A DNA stretch of 64,000 nt, taken from NCBI GenBank assembly GCA_037367405.1, contig JAZKJV010002609.1, positions 372,001 through 436,000 on the forward strand, written 5' to 3'. A program made the position numbers and the translations under genes. This document shows positions 32,932 through 44,195 of this stretch, in pieces. Numbering within the stretch: the stretch's first letter is position 1; each line of letters opens with the position of its first letter. Under the pieces are notes generated by a model, which saw nothing but the letters and a program-made list of their open reading frames with translations, searched no databases and was not told where the DNA came from. The stretch is from Ottelia alismoides. Lineage: Eukaryota; Streptophyta; Magnoliopsida; Alismatales; Hydrocharitaceae.

Positions 32932-35900
32932 TGATGAAACTCAATTTCATCATCTTAATTTTCCTTTATTGGACCCCATGCTTAAAAGTGTGTCAATAAA
33001 AATTGGATAATGTCCTATGATTATCATAGTCCTGAATAAATTAAAAATCACAAAAAATGTCAAAATTAAAATTCGTGGTATTTTTAGCCTTAAAAATACC
33101 CTCAAAAATATTTTATATCTTCAGATGACCTCATCTCCATTTTTGGTCAACATGAAACTTGTAGATCTCATCGATATCTACAACTTCCATATTTTGAGTT
33201 TTCCCAAATTCGGACATTTTCTCCTTCATATCCCATCATCTTATTCAGAATAACCTGATTGGGCCACGTGGCTCATTCTGGTTGAGCCATGTGGCCGCCC
33301 ATCCTCGCGCCACGCCACCTCTGCCAGTCACCGTTAGATGAAGTCCTGGAGCCTTGATCCTCTCCGTTCGTTCTGCATGTAATATCAACCGTATAATCAA
33401 GCTCCGGATCTCGTCTAAGCCGCACGTATCCGCCTTTTCCTGCTTGCGCCACTTGTCAGGTCCTCCACCATCAGATCATCGTCTGGAGCTGAGATCTCCA
33501 TCTCACACTCCCGCTGTCTTTTCAGCCCTTCGATCACAAAACCTACTTCCTCATCGCTATTCATTTCCGCCTACATGTGCGTCTGCCATGTTACGCTTTG
33601 TGCACCTCACGATCACCTCTATCTCAACCGTTCACTTGACCCATATTCTCCACCCTCCGATCGCCTTTAGCAAAGTCATCACCACCGTCCAGCAGCGCTA
33701 ACTCCACCGCACGACACGTGGTGACATCCTGGCCCTTTGATCACGCGACCCTCAATCTCATCAGAGCCGCTCTTAGGCGCTTCGATCCAGGCCGTTAGAT
33801 CTCACGATCCAATGACAGAACATCATCGTCAACCTCCGGGTGCCCCTCACTCACACGTTTTCCACCTCGTGCGGAAACCTCACCCTTCCTATTTCCCCCA
33901 CAGTTCCCGATGACTCCCTCTCTCTCTAACCACCCCACGACCGAGCCCACTCATCCACGACCCTCGTCGGTGTCTCCACTAACCACGATCCCCTCTCATC
34001 TGCTCCACGATCCCCACTCAAACCACGATGGCCACCACTTGAACCGCCGGACCTCGTCCTTCAAATAACCCCACTCCCCCTCCTGCCCACTTCGTTCGCC
34101 TTTATGCGGGGGGAAGGCCCATCCCTCCTCCATCTCCCTGTGACAGAGGGAGGTGGAGGATCGAGCGAAGACGACCTATCTTCCCCGGTGAGACCCGCCG
34201 ACCTCCATGGCGGCGTCGTAGAGCCTTGAGCCCGCTTGAGTTGTCTCCATTGGCTGAGGAGGTCCAGCGAAGACTAGAGCTTCTCCCCGGAGCTCGCGCA
34301 CAAGCTCTACGCTCCGCCATAGCCAGGTAAGCACTTCTGATCTTCTCTTTGTTTTTCTGTCCTTTTTCTCGAAATTAATTAGGTCGCAAACTTCCACTTT
34401 CGTTGTCCATGGATCACCTCTCGAGCACCACATGACATCCACCGTTCCCGCGCCGCTTCCTGGTCATCCTCTTCTTCCTCCAGTCCCCCGATCGCTTCCG
34501 ACCCATCTCCTCTGACCTCCTTGGCGGAGGAGCTCCGAGCTCTCACCTTCTTCGCTCACAGAGCTTCCATCCCACTCACGCACACACATTCCCCTCGCTT
34601 CGGTGGTTGTAGTAACCATGTAGGTATTAGCGACTTCAATGGTCGGAAGGCTTCGCCAGAGCTTCTTCATCGAGCTCGCCTCCGGCATCTTTGCTCTGCC
34701 TGCCTCCTCTAAGATGACTAGCATCTCCACTGAGCTTCAACGATTCACTCTAGCCATCCAGGATCGGCCGCGGGTCTTCACTGAGCACCAGCAACGACGG
34801 TAGAGCTGGATCTAACTCGCCGGAGGTCAGACTCCTCTGCCAGAGGGAGACGAAGGACGAAGTACAGAACCCGTTGGATGGTTTCAGCCCAACACCAATC
34901 CAACGGTTCACCTGATAACACAATGACATCTTCGCCCGCTACAGCATCCGTATGATCTTGATGATCAGATGGTCCAGCTTCAACCACGTGTACACGTCAA
35001 CACTAGAGCTGCCCTCGAGCCCCGAACCTCCAGGCTTGTGACTCTCGAGCCTACTCGAGCCTGTCTGGAGTTTCGAGCCGACCCAAGCCTCCTCTGAACC
35101 GAGCCGAAGCTACTCCGAGCCTCAGATATGATCCGAGCCTAGGAGACCACGTGCACAGCATGTGCCTTCTAGGTAATTTGCAAGGAGGCTCCATCGACTT
35201 CTTCAATTTTCATTTAGGTCCTGATAGCACGTGCAACATACGCGTACCTTGGGTATTTTGCAATTATGCCCTCGCGGGTTTTCATAATTGCAAAAATACC
35301 CCTGTACGTGTGGGTCATTTACAGGGAAGGTCCCAAACTTTTTCATAGTTACATTTTAGTCCCTCCAGGGTCCTGTTTATATTTATCTTTTCATGTTTTC
35401 TTATGTTTATGCCCTTGTCTTCTTTCATGCATATCTTGAGCTTCGTAACTCTGTTTCAGTTGCTTTCAGTGGCATTTTAAATCTCTTCTCATTGTCTTCC
35501 TTATGGCATGCTTTTATTTTAGATTTGACACTATGAACTATAGTGCATTATTTTATTGTCTAAGTGTCCTGCTTTCCATTTTGCTCATGCTTAATTGCTA
35601 TTTGAGTGAATGAGTGCTTTGTTATTCGACATTGATTTGACTCGTCTTTTTATGGCTCAAATACTTCAGATTCAGGGCTTGTTTGCATTGCATATCATCA
35701 CCTTTATTTGCATGATTAAAATAAAATAAATTAATGCATGTTTTATATTTATTTGTTGCATTGTCTCGTCTTTGTCCTTTAGCATTATTTGTCCTTTGCT
35801 CTTTAACTCAACACTTAATAAATAGATAAAAATATGGAGAACACGAGAGAGGCTCGTGTCCCTGAGTTCGACCTTGGTTTCTTGCCAAGTAAAATAAAAA

Positions 35901-36026
35901 TTTGACCGTCTGATTCTTTTGACATATCAATTAGATAGTCTTTTGATGAACCTAGTTCGGCCCGACTGCAATGACATCTTAAGTGTTAATTCCACAATAT
36001 TAAAGGGCCGAATCGACGGTTTATCA
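32932..36026 (+). repeat. 5' LTR of element G (3,095 bp)
   Basis: It starts with TGATGAAA/TTTCATCA palindrome arms at 32932-32952 and ends GGTTTATCA at 36026. The GC-rich block at about 33260-35120 holds a good splice-donor match, CAGGTAAG with GT at 34327. The R/U5 block CCTGAGTTCGACC is followed by a CTTGG/CCAAG stem (35873-35889). TTGCA/CCCCT modules lie at about 35165-35370. Confidence 0.92.
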
Positions 36027-36028
36027 AA

Positions 36029-36046
36029 TGGAGACGTTACTGGGGA
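36029..36046 (+). promoter_or_regulatory. Degenerate primer-binding site of element G
   Basis: TGGAGACGTTACTGGGGA, in the expected place two bases after the LTR, differs from the tRNA-Asp complement at four of 18 positions. Confidence 0.78.
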
Positions 36047-36918
36047 TACGGCTCATTTCTTATATTATTTGGATTTTATTTATTTAAAATTAAGTGTTTC
36101 ATTTTTATAGGTCAATTTGTTCATCTACTTTGCATTACAAAATTTTTCTTTTTAATTTGATTTCTAACCTTTGTTTCTATGGCAGGGCTCTTGATCATTC
36201 AAGGAGGCGAGGAGTTGGCGCTTCCCACTGCGAGGAGTTGTAGAAGCATAGTTGGAGAAAATAGGAAAGAAAGAAAAAATGTCACGCATTTTTATTTCAG
36301 TTCATATACATGTAATATTCGTCTTTTACAACGGTCTTCGATCGAAAACTCGCGAGTGTAATCGAATGAATGTGGTTGTGTGGGGATCGTCCCCTCTTGA
36401 GTGTCGACCTAGGACCAGGCACGCGACTCTTCAAGTTTATTTTATTTTCCATTTTTTTACATGCTTGCTCATAGGTAGGACACACTAAAACATAGACGCA
36501 CATAATCTCGCTTCACTTAGCCAAATTTAATGGACATACTTCCCCGCTAATAGAAGCATGATTAGGTGTGGTTTTTTAATCGACTTGCATACATGAATTT
36601 GGTTTTAAAACAACCCAAATTTTCACGGATTTTCGCCAAGTCACTGCATGATTTCTCGCTTAGCGTAGATCGTGGTTTTTATCGAATACGTGTTTTTTCT
36701 CGATTTCCCCTCCTAGTTTGATCACCGAGGTTAAAGGAAAATGGGAATGAACAGTAGACGATGATTGCTTGATTTATGTGCTCACCTTAATTCAATGATA
36801 AATAATAACTGGGACTGTTAATTGTAAGTCAACTTATAAATGGAGTAAAAAAAATTTTGTTTTGGGAGAGCAACACCCTCGTGCGCAGTCGATTTCACTT
36901 AACATTCTTTGTTGCCGC
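36047..36918 (+). other. Leader of element G, part before H insertion
   Basis: This is non-coding. A CTAAC-like branch sequence (36164-36168), a pyrimidine tract and GGCAG at 36181-36185 form a plausible splice acceptor before GGCTCTTGATC. GGGACTGTTAA (about 36813) and the GGGAGAGCAACACCC stem-loop (36864-36878) match the other leaders. It ends with GCCGC (36914-36918), the duplication flanking H. Confidence 0.75.
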
Positions 36919-39900
36919 TGATGAATACCCATTCATCACTCTTTATTCTTGTATTTTAGCTACAAAAACCTTTGCAAATACATGTAGATATCTGTAAATA
37001 CTAATAAATAGCAAATTGCATGTATTGTATAAAATATAATAATTAGCATGTTTTTGTGCAAAAATAAAAGAATAAAGAAATAAAAGAAAAAGAGGGAGAT
37101 ATTTAGAATAAATATTGAGCGACCTAATCCCTAGGGAGGGCTCAGCATGAGCCTGACCGCATAAAAACCCAAGTAGAGAGAGATAAGGAAGCTCATGTGT
37201 GTATATACTTGTAATTAAATAAAAATAAATATTTTCCTCTAAAAATAAAAATAAATTGGGTTTGTATTTATATGTATATATTTGTAAATACAAAATCAAA
37301 ATAAAAATAAGAAAATTAAAAAGAAATTAAAAATGCTTCCACCTTGTATATATTCATTATGTACATAAGACCACTTAGCTATTTATTTATCCCTATAAAT
37401 AAATAATTTAAAATATCATAAAACGTGTATATATATCCTATATTTCATGGTGTAAATAAATAAAATAAAAACCATTAAAACAAAAATAAAATAAAAAGAA
37501 CAAAAATGAAAATCAAAATAAACATTGTATATAGACCTTGAATATAATTGTATATAACTATTTATTTAACCCGTGTACATAAATAATAAAAATAAAATAA
37601 AAACATCAAAATATTCCAAATTTTATGATATAAATAAATAAAATATAAAATTAGGATAAAAATGCACAAAATAATTAATTAAAAATCAAAAATTAAAAAT
37701 TCAATATTGTATATATACCTATACATGGTACTATATTGTATATACCTTATTTTTATTTCAATAAAATAATTAAAAATCACAAAAAAATAGTTTAAAATAA
37801 AAGAAACATTTTTCATGTTTTGACTTTTGTGAAATTCGACCTATTTCTATTTATTATTTAATGTACAAAATATGAATAATTGGCAGGCTCTGATTGGTCC
37901 ACGGGGGATGTTGACCCCCGGTCAACACTCCCCCAGGACCACCAGAGCCGGGTTTGACGCACCCGACCCGATTTCTCAGACTTTTCCTCGCTCATGCCGA
38001 TCTCCAAATCCGTGAATCCTGGGCTCCATTTGCTCCTCGATCATCCCTGATCCATGCCCGGTAGAGGTTCTTGGGATCCGCGCTCTGATCTGCACGCCCG
38101 ACACCCAGTTAGCCGGACCCCTAGGCGTATATAGTCTGAGCTCCGCCCGCTCTTTCAAGCATCTTTGGATCGTGCATTCTCCACCCCAGGACCTCCACCA
38201 TCTCCGCCTGAGTGACAACAGTCGACAGGTGGTGTTGCAGCGAGGAGAGGGTGATCGGACCATCGATCAGGTGACTTAGCACCGCCGAGCGCCGCCCAGA
38301 TGTGGTGCTCGAGCCTCGGGCATCGACGGCCCTCGAGGCTAGGACCTAGAGCTCCGTCAGCTCGTTCCCAGTCGACATCGACCATCAGGTAGCCTTCTTC
38401 CCTTCTCTCTTTAGCTAATTTTGATTTACGCCCAAATCGCCCCATCGCCGACGACCCTCGATTCCGACCACCCTCGTCCACATCTCGACCATCGGATTCG
38501 ACCATCACCTTCGCGCTTCTTCCACGCACATTCTCCACCCCTTCGTTCAACCCAGTTCGCACAGGAACTGGGATTGGAGCTCCACCGCCGTCGCTTCACC
38601 GGAGCTCCCCCATCTCGATGCACCGTTCACCCCCATCACCTCTAACCGGGTCAAGGCACTTTGCCCTCGATCCAGGAGTCTGTTGCGCCATTTTGCAGGT
38701 TAAGGCAAGCCCATCTGAGGGCTTGAACGTTCAGGAGTAGCAGCTCCAGCTCCGCCTGGGTCGCCGGACCAACTCCGACGCCCCCAGCATCATCGAAGGC
38801 CCTTTTCAGACGCGGGAGGCTCTGGCGCTTCTTCTCCGATCACCAGTAGCCCCCGAGGAGGACCACAGTGCGTGTACTGGGCCAGCGAAGTTCGTCGGCC
38901 ACCTGTTCTTCGTGGATCCTCCCCAACCATCCATCCTCCCATAGCCGCTCCAGATCTGACCAGCACCGTCCGATCGAGGCCAGGGTTTCGTCACCAGCAG
39001 CCGACACCTGATCGACACGTGGCGAGCCCCCGAGCGTTCATCCGTCATCAGATCTGAGATCAGAGCTCATCTGGAGCATCCATCAGCTGTAGCGCGCCTC
39101 AGCCACACGATCACCACGTGGCGTGTCCTCCACCCTCGGATAATAAGTGGGGTAATATCACTTAGGCCCCCCTTCCTTTTTGTTTTTAATAGATAGCCCT
39201 ATAAATATTTTATAGCTTTTATTTTAGTTTGGTAAATTGCATAGAGGACCTTGTCATTTATTTTAATTGCACTTATACCCCTATATGTTGTGGGACACGT
39301 GCTTCGACACGTGATTTCTTGGGAAAATTGCATGTATGGGCATGATGTTTTAAGGTGTTCATGAATGAAAATATCTTTTTAATATTTGCACATCTACCCC
39401 TGTGAACGTTTTATTTCCACATGTGCTGAATTTCTTGGGTTAATTGCAAATAGTCCCCTAGGCTTTCAGCACTTGTTGCTAAAAAGCCCTCGGAACTATT
39501 TTATTTACATTTAGGTCCCTAAGTGCCCCAGACACGTGCATAGCGCACGCGGATTTAAGAATTTTGCACCGGACCCCCTTGGGTTTCTTGGATTGTTACT
39601 TTTAGGCACCCAGAGAATATTTTTATGACAAATAGGTCCCTGTGAATGTGGGCTTGTATTTGTTGTGAATAAAATATCAAATATCATCCAAATTGCGTGA
39701 AAATTTGACACATGGCTCCTGCCACTGTGTAGAGTTTTCACTAAATTTTTGGAAATTTTTGGAGCCCATTTATTATTTTTAAAAATTCAAAAACATTTAT
39801 TTTTCTTTCTGTCCCAATATCAAATTCACAAAAAAATATTAAAACATCTTTATAAATTAAAAAAAATAGATTTGGTTTGTTTTGTTGAGTTTGATTTTCT

Positions 39901-40597
39901 GACCAAGTTTGGTCATTTTTAGATTTATAAAATTTATAAAAATTGAAAAACACTGAAAACTTACAAAAATTCTAATAAATCATAGAAAAATAAAAAATTA
40001 ATAAATTCAGTCTTTGATTTTCCCTTTTTTTCCATATTTTACATGAAAAATACCTCCAGCTCTGTTAAGACCATTTTAGATTTTATTTTGGTCTTAAGAG
40101 CTCGGTTGGACAGTGACCCTTGTTTTCAGTCTTGTTTTACTTTTATAAAATCCTATAAAAATAAAAAATACCAAAAATTAACCAAAAACATAACAAATAT
40201 AAAAAAACATAAAAATATTTTTGTTCGAATTTTTGGACTAATTTGGAGTGATTAAATAATTGTGTGAAGTTGCTTGTTTCCTTTGTTTTCCTATTTTCTT
40301 TATTATTTAAAAATCCAAAAAATATAAAAATATTAAAAACCCACCAAAAATAATTTTCTTTTATTTGTTTTCATTTTTGACTACTTCGTAGGCCGCAAGA
40401 CCATCACATGCTCCTTGAGTTCGACCCTGGTCGCTATACCAGGTTAATCTAATAGCGAGACTGCTATCTTGAGTTTTATTGTGTTTTGATCTTTATTTGG
40501 TGGTATGATCTTCTTCTTGTTGAGCACCTGAGCGACTGAGGTTGCAACGACCGCTTCTGATTTATCTACCTTAGCTGCTCGGATTTTTGGCTCATCA
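36919..40597 (+). repeat. 5' LTR of element H (3,679 bp)
   Basis: It starts with a perfect palindrome, TGATGAAT/ATTCATCA at 36919-36938, and ends GGCTCATCA. The AT-rich U3 (to about 37880) is followed by a GC-rich block with TATATAG at 38128-38134. TTGCA/CCCCT modules and CACGTG motifs lie at about 39170-39640. The R/U5 block CTCCTTGAGTTCGACC is followed by a CCTGG/CCAGG stem (40426-40443). Confidence 0.94.
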
Positions 40598-40600
40598 GAA

Positions 40601-40618
40601 TGGCGCCATTGCCGGGGA
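40601..40618 (+). promoter_or_regulatory. Primer-binding site of element H
   Basis: TGGCGCCATTGCCGGGGA has one difference from the tRNA-Asp complement (G to A at base 8, in a CpG on the other strand). It lies three bases after the LTR. Confidence 0.92.
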
Positions 40619-41783
40619 GTATGACTTAGTAGTCGTTTTATTTTTATTTTATTTTTATTTTCTTTTTCACGGCTTCCCACGGCTCTTTCTGAGTTCGCGG
40701 CTTTTTCTTTTCTTTTATTTTTGTTTCATTTTATTTTATTTGCTTTTTCTTTATTTTTGTTTTTGTTTTCTTTTGCTTGTTTATTTCTATTTCTGCACAT
40801 ATACCCTAATTACTTTCCTGCCTTTATTTGCTTTATTTTGTTGTGGATTGACACACTCTTCTATTTTCTTGCGAGTGCCCGAGGATCGAGGCGGCAACTT
40901 TATAGGAGCCGACGCAACCGCGGTATTCGGAGGTGGCTCCCTTCTGCACGGAGCCGCAGGAGAGAGCGAGGAGACAACCGAGTGCGGCTTTTAGTTTAGC
41001 TTTAGATTAGACTTTATTTCAGTTTATTTGAGCAATTATTGTAATAATACAGGGACAGCAGGACTTAGACACTCTCGGGTCTGTTTCGCCGAGCACCGGT
41101 GTGCTCGGGGGACCCTTTAGCTTGTTCGGATTTCTTCGCGGCTTTTTACGCGGCTTTTGTTTTTACTACCTTTTCCAGTTTCTCGCGGTTTTCTCAATCC
41201 CCTAGCCTTAGGAATTTCTGTTTGATTGTGACGTAATTCATAGGATCCAAACACCCTAATACATTTGCATGTTCCTATAGTTTGGTAATTGGACCTATAA
41301 TAAAAGATTAATAAAATAGTTGATTCGCTTCCTTCGAACCTACGTGCCGCAGCCCGCCCTGCCAAGTGCTGCTCCTGAACCCAATTTGTCGGGAGGAGGA
41401 GGGGTGGATCGAGACCGAACCCTTTGGATCGGAGGCTGGTGATCAGCTAGTTGTTCTTTCGAGTAGAAATTGCTATTTAGGGACTCGGTTTTCCGCCTAC
41501 ACCATTTAGGTAGTTTATTTTATGTCTTTCAATTCCGCGCAGATCATTTTGCATGTAGACTGTTGGAGTCAGGTATGCATTTCTTACTCTGCATGCATCA
41601 TTGATTTCATCGTGCATCGGCTTTTTTGTCTTCTCCCCCTATTTTGGACTTAATAACCAGGAGAACCGAAAAATTCGTTAGGCGATTTATTTTTATTTGA
41701 AAAATACCTAAAAACAAAAACAATAAAATTGGGACTGCTAATCACACTTGACCTAAAAGACACCTCACAGAAAAATTTGTCTT

Positions 41784-41799
41784 GGGGAGAGTAACCCCC
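41784..41799 (+). promoter_or_regulatory. Leader GGGG/CCCC stem-loop, element H
   Basis: GGGG and CCCC arms flank AGAGTAA. This is the clearest copy of the motif shared by A, B, G and H. Confidence 0.75.
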
Positions 41800-41962
41800 T
41801 CCTAGTGACCCGCACCTTAGGTTAGAGCCATCTGATTTTTCTCGACTGATTACCAGCTCTTTGGTATGGGACAGTCGGTGGAGAGATATCGGATTCCTAT
41901 TACCTCACGTAACCGCTCTGATAGACTGAATGATCACCTAAAATAAAATTGACAAGATAATT

Positions 41963-41980
41963 GACCGATCCCTTTCGGTC
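41963..41980 (+). promoter_or_regulatory. Leader stem-loop upstream of gag, element H
   Basis: GACCG and CGGTC pair around the 8-base loop ATCCCTTT. It lies about 150 bases upstream of the gag ATG and is preceded by GACAAGATAA, as in G. Confidence 0.72.
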
Positions 41981-42131
41981 TTCATCTTTGTGTGTGTAGG
42001 TGAATCGGGGGCTTGCTTGTTCATCTTGTGTGATTTCCAGATCCCTTTGATCTTTCCCCATCTCCTTCTCTATCCATCTGTCTCCCACCCTCCCTCCCTT
42101 CAGCCTTCTTCTTCTTCTCCTTCACCCCTGG

Positions 42132-44195
42132 ATGATGGATCCCCCTCACTTCGAGCCGACTCTTGCGGCTTCTTCTTCACTATCTGACCATCAGTCCAGT
42201 CCACCTTCTAGGGAGGTCAGATCTCCGACCAACCTCCCGCTCCCTCCCTCCCATCCCTTTCACTACTCTGGGCATGTTGCGCGAGACGTCTGCGGATATC
42301 AGAGAGAGCAGATGCGAGACCCGGACGAGGCCATTGCTGAGTTGAGCGTGCACTCCGTTCGTGATCATAGAGAGCACTGGAGATTACCAGATAGATCCTA
42401 TTCCAGACTGATGGAGGAGCAGATAGCACATGGAGCTCAGTCAACTTCTACACTAGGTCCATTTGTCTTGGATTTGGATTACATTCAGCGACTGCCGACA
42501 TTTTCAGGGGAGGCACACGAGGAGCCATATCTTCACATGTCCGCATTCGAGGAGTTTTGCAGAGCACAGAGATATTCAGATATCACTGCAGAGGAGCTGA
42601 TGAGGAGGACCTTCCCATTCACACTTCATGACAGAGCCATGAGATGGCACAGACGCTTGGGGAGGACATTCGATACGTGGGGAGAGCTACACCGTGGGTT
42701 TCTACAGAGATATTTCTCCCCATGTAGAGCAGAGTTGATGCGGTCTTTGATCACCGACTTTTCAGTAGACCCCCAGGAGCCATTGCAGGAGGCATGACCG
42801 AGGTTTCTTGACCTCTTGAGGAGATTTCCAGACCACGACTTTCCACTGACAGACTTGATAGAGATCTCCATGCGGGGGATGACCGCAGAGCAGATAGCAC
42901 TGGTGATTACCACATGTGGCAGTTCACACCGTAGTTCTGACATTCACCTACTGGATACCATCTCGTGTTTACTTTTAGAGAGTTCATCTTCACGAGATGC
43001 CGTAGTCGGGACAACACATGCGGACGATGTAGTACCAGTGCGGTGTGTCGCAATATATGAGGATTCGGTTTCTACACACCAGTCCGAGGACTTGGATGAT
43101 ACAACATCACTGACAGAGAAGATGACTGCGATAGCAGAGGTTCGGACCCAGAGTCTACTCGAGTTCCCGTTGGTCTTCCAGCTAGAGTTCGAGTCAGCAC
43201 CAGAGTTCTTGGTCGATGAGTCTTGGATATCAGATCTTCTGATACTCCAGGAACCGGAGGAGCCCCCGCTACTACAGCCATCCTTTCAGCCACTTCAGTT
43301 TCCAGTCCCGGAGGAGTCATCCTCCTTTTTGCAGAGATACTTCTCGGATACTGATAGTTACCAGGATTCAGCATAGCAGCTACATCTCGATATGGGACAC
43401 CACTTTGAGATGTCTGACACAGAGAGTCCTGTATTCAAGTCTTTTTTCCTCCACTCTGACGAGAGCGATACACTTGCTGAGGACCAGATGGCAGCCAGCA
43501 TAGCTGTAGAGCAAGGATCAGCTGCAGACACTTTGCCAGCCTCCGAGGTGTTGACCAGTACCTTCTCCTGCTTCCAGATTGCCGACAGATACACTTCAAA
43601 TGATGATGCAGCCTGGTGCACCGAGTGGATACTTGACAGCAGCATAGATGCCCACCTAGATCCCCATCCTCTACTTTTCACCTCTGATCTTGCATTTCTC
43701 TCCGAGGGTTATCTGTGGGAGAATGCCACACTCGATGAGTACTCGATTTCACCTTCTAAGAGTATTTCCGATCTGAAGGAGCACGAAACCGAGTCTTCTG
43801 ATCATTCTGATTCTGAATCTTCTCACCTCGATGACCCTCGCGAGGATGATCCCATTCTGGAGATATTCAATGATCTGCCTGATATGCTTTTATTTCATGC
43901 ATCGGATATCAGTCTTCTTAGAGAGTCTCCTGATCTTGATTGTCCACACCTTCTTGAGACACTGATTGACGTGGAGGATTCCATGACCGATCCATCCTTC
44001 TCCACGTTTGACTTCATCGGCTCCACACTTCCACTCCAGTCTGACCCAGAGCCGACGATTTCCTTTGTGCTACCGGATCCCGATCACATACTTCCACATC
44101 CATGGCCGGTAGCAGACACCCGCTTGATTGCATACCTGGGTGTCATTCTTTACACTTTTGAGTTCGTCGCGGTTCTCATACCGATAATGCGATGA
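42132..44195 (+). pseudogene. Gag-like ORF of element H (about 688 codons, two in-frame stops)
   Basis: One frame runs from ATG at 42132 to 44195, interrupted only by TGA (42795-42797) and TAG (43374-43376), with no frameshift. Residues about 115-255 match the retrotransposon gag domain: LPTFSGEAHEEPYLHMSAFEE, FPFTLHDRAMRWHRRLG, TFDTWGELHRGFLQRYF. The first stop falls where A has tryptophan (HEAWDRF). The C-terminal 400 residues are acidic and serine-rich without D-S/T-G protease or zinc knuckle. The last about 25 residues contain a hydrophobic stretch, AYLGVILYTFEFVAVLIPIM, that could be a membrane segment. Capsid formation would be the family role of the first part; the acidic part is unrecognised. 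Confidence 0.8.

Larger units (their letters stand above)
40619..42131 (+). other. Leader of element H
   Basis: The T-rich start is followed by TTGCGAGTGCCCGAGGATCG (about 40868), matching leader B. GGGACTGCTAA (about 41732) comes next, then the GGGGAGAGTAACCCCC stem-loop (41784-41799) and the GACCG/CGGTC stem-loop (41963-41980). An open frame at 40587-40994 is T-rich low-complexity sequence spanning the LTR end and is not considered a gene. Confidence 0.78.

Noticed and set aside
33354..34730. Open frames in the GC-rich block of LTR G (and similar ones in LTRs A, D, H, I) as host genes
   Set aside because: No recognisable domain on either strand, the frames are not kept between the two LTR copies, and GC-rich LTR blocks give long chance frames.
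40587..40994. 135-codon frame full of F, L and Y with apparent membrane segments
   Set aside because: It starts inside the LTR end, covers the primer-binding site and reads a T-rich leader, so the hydrophobicity follows from base composition.
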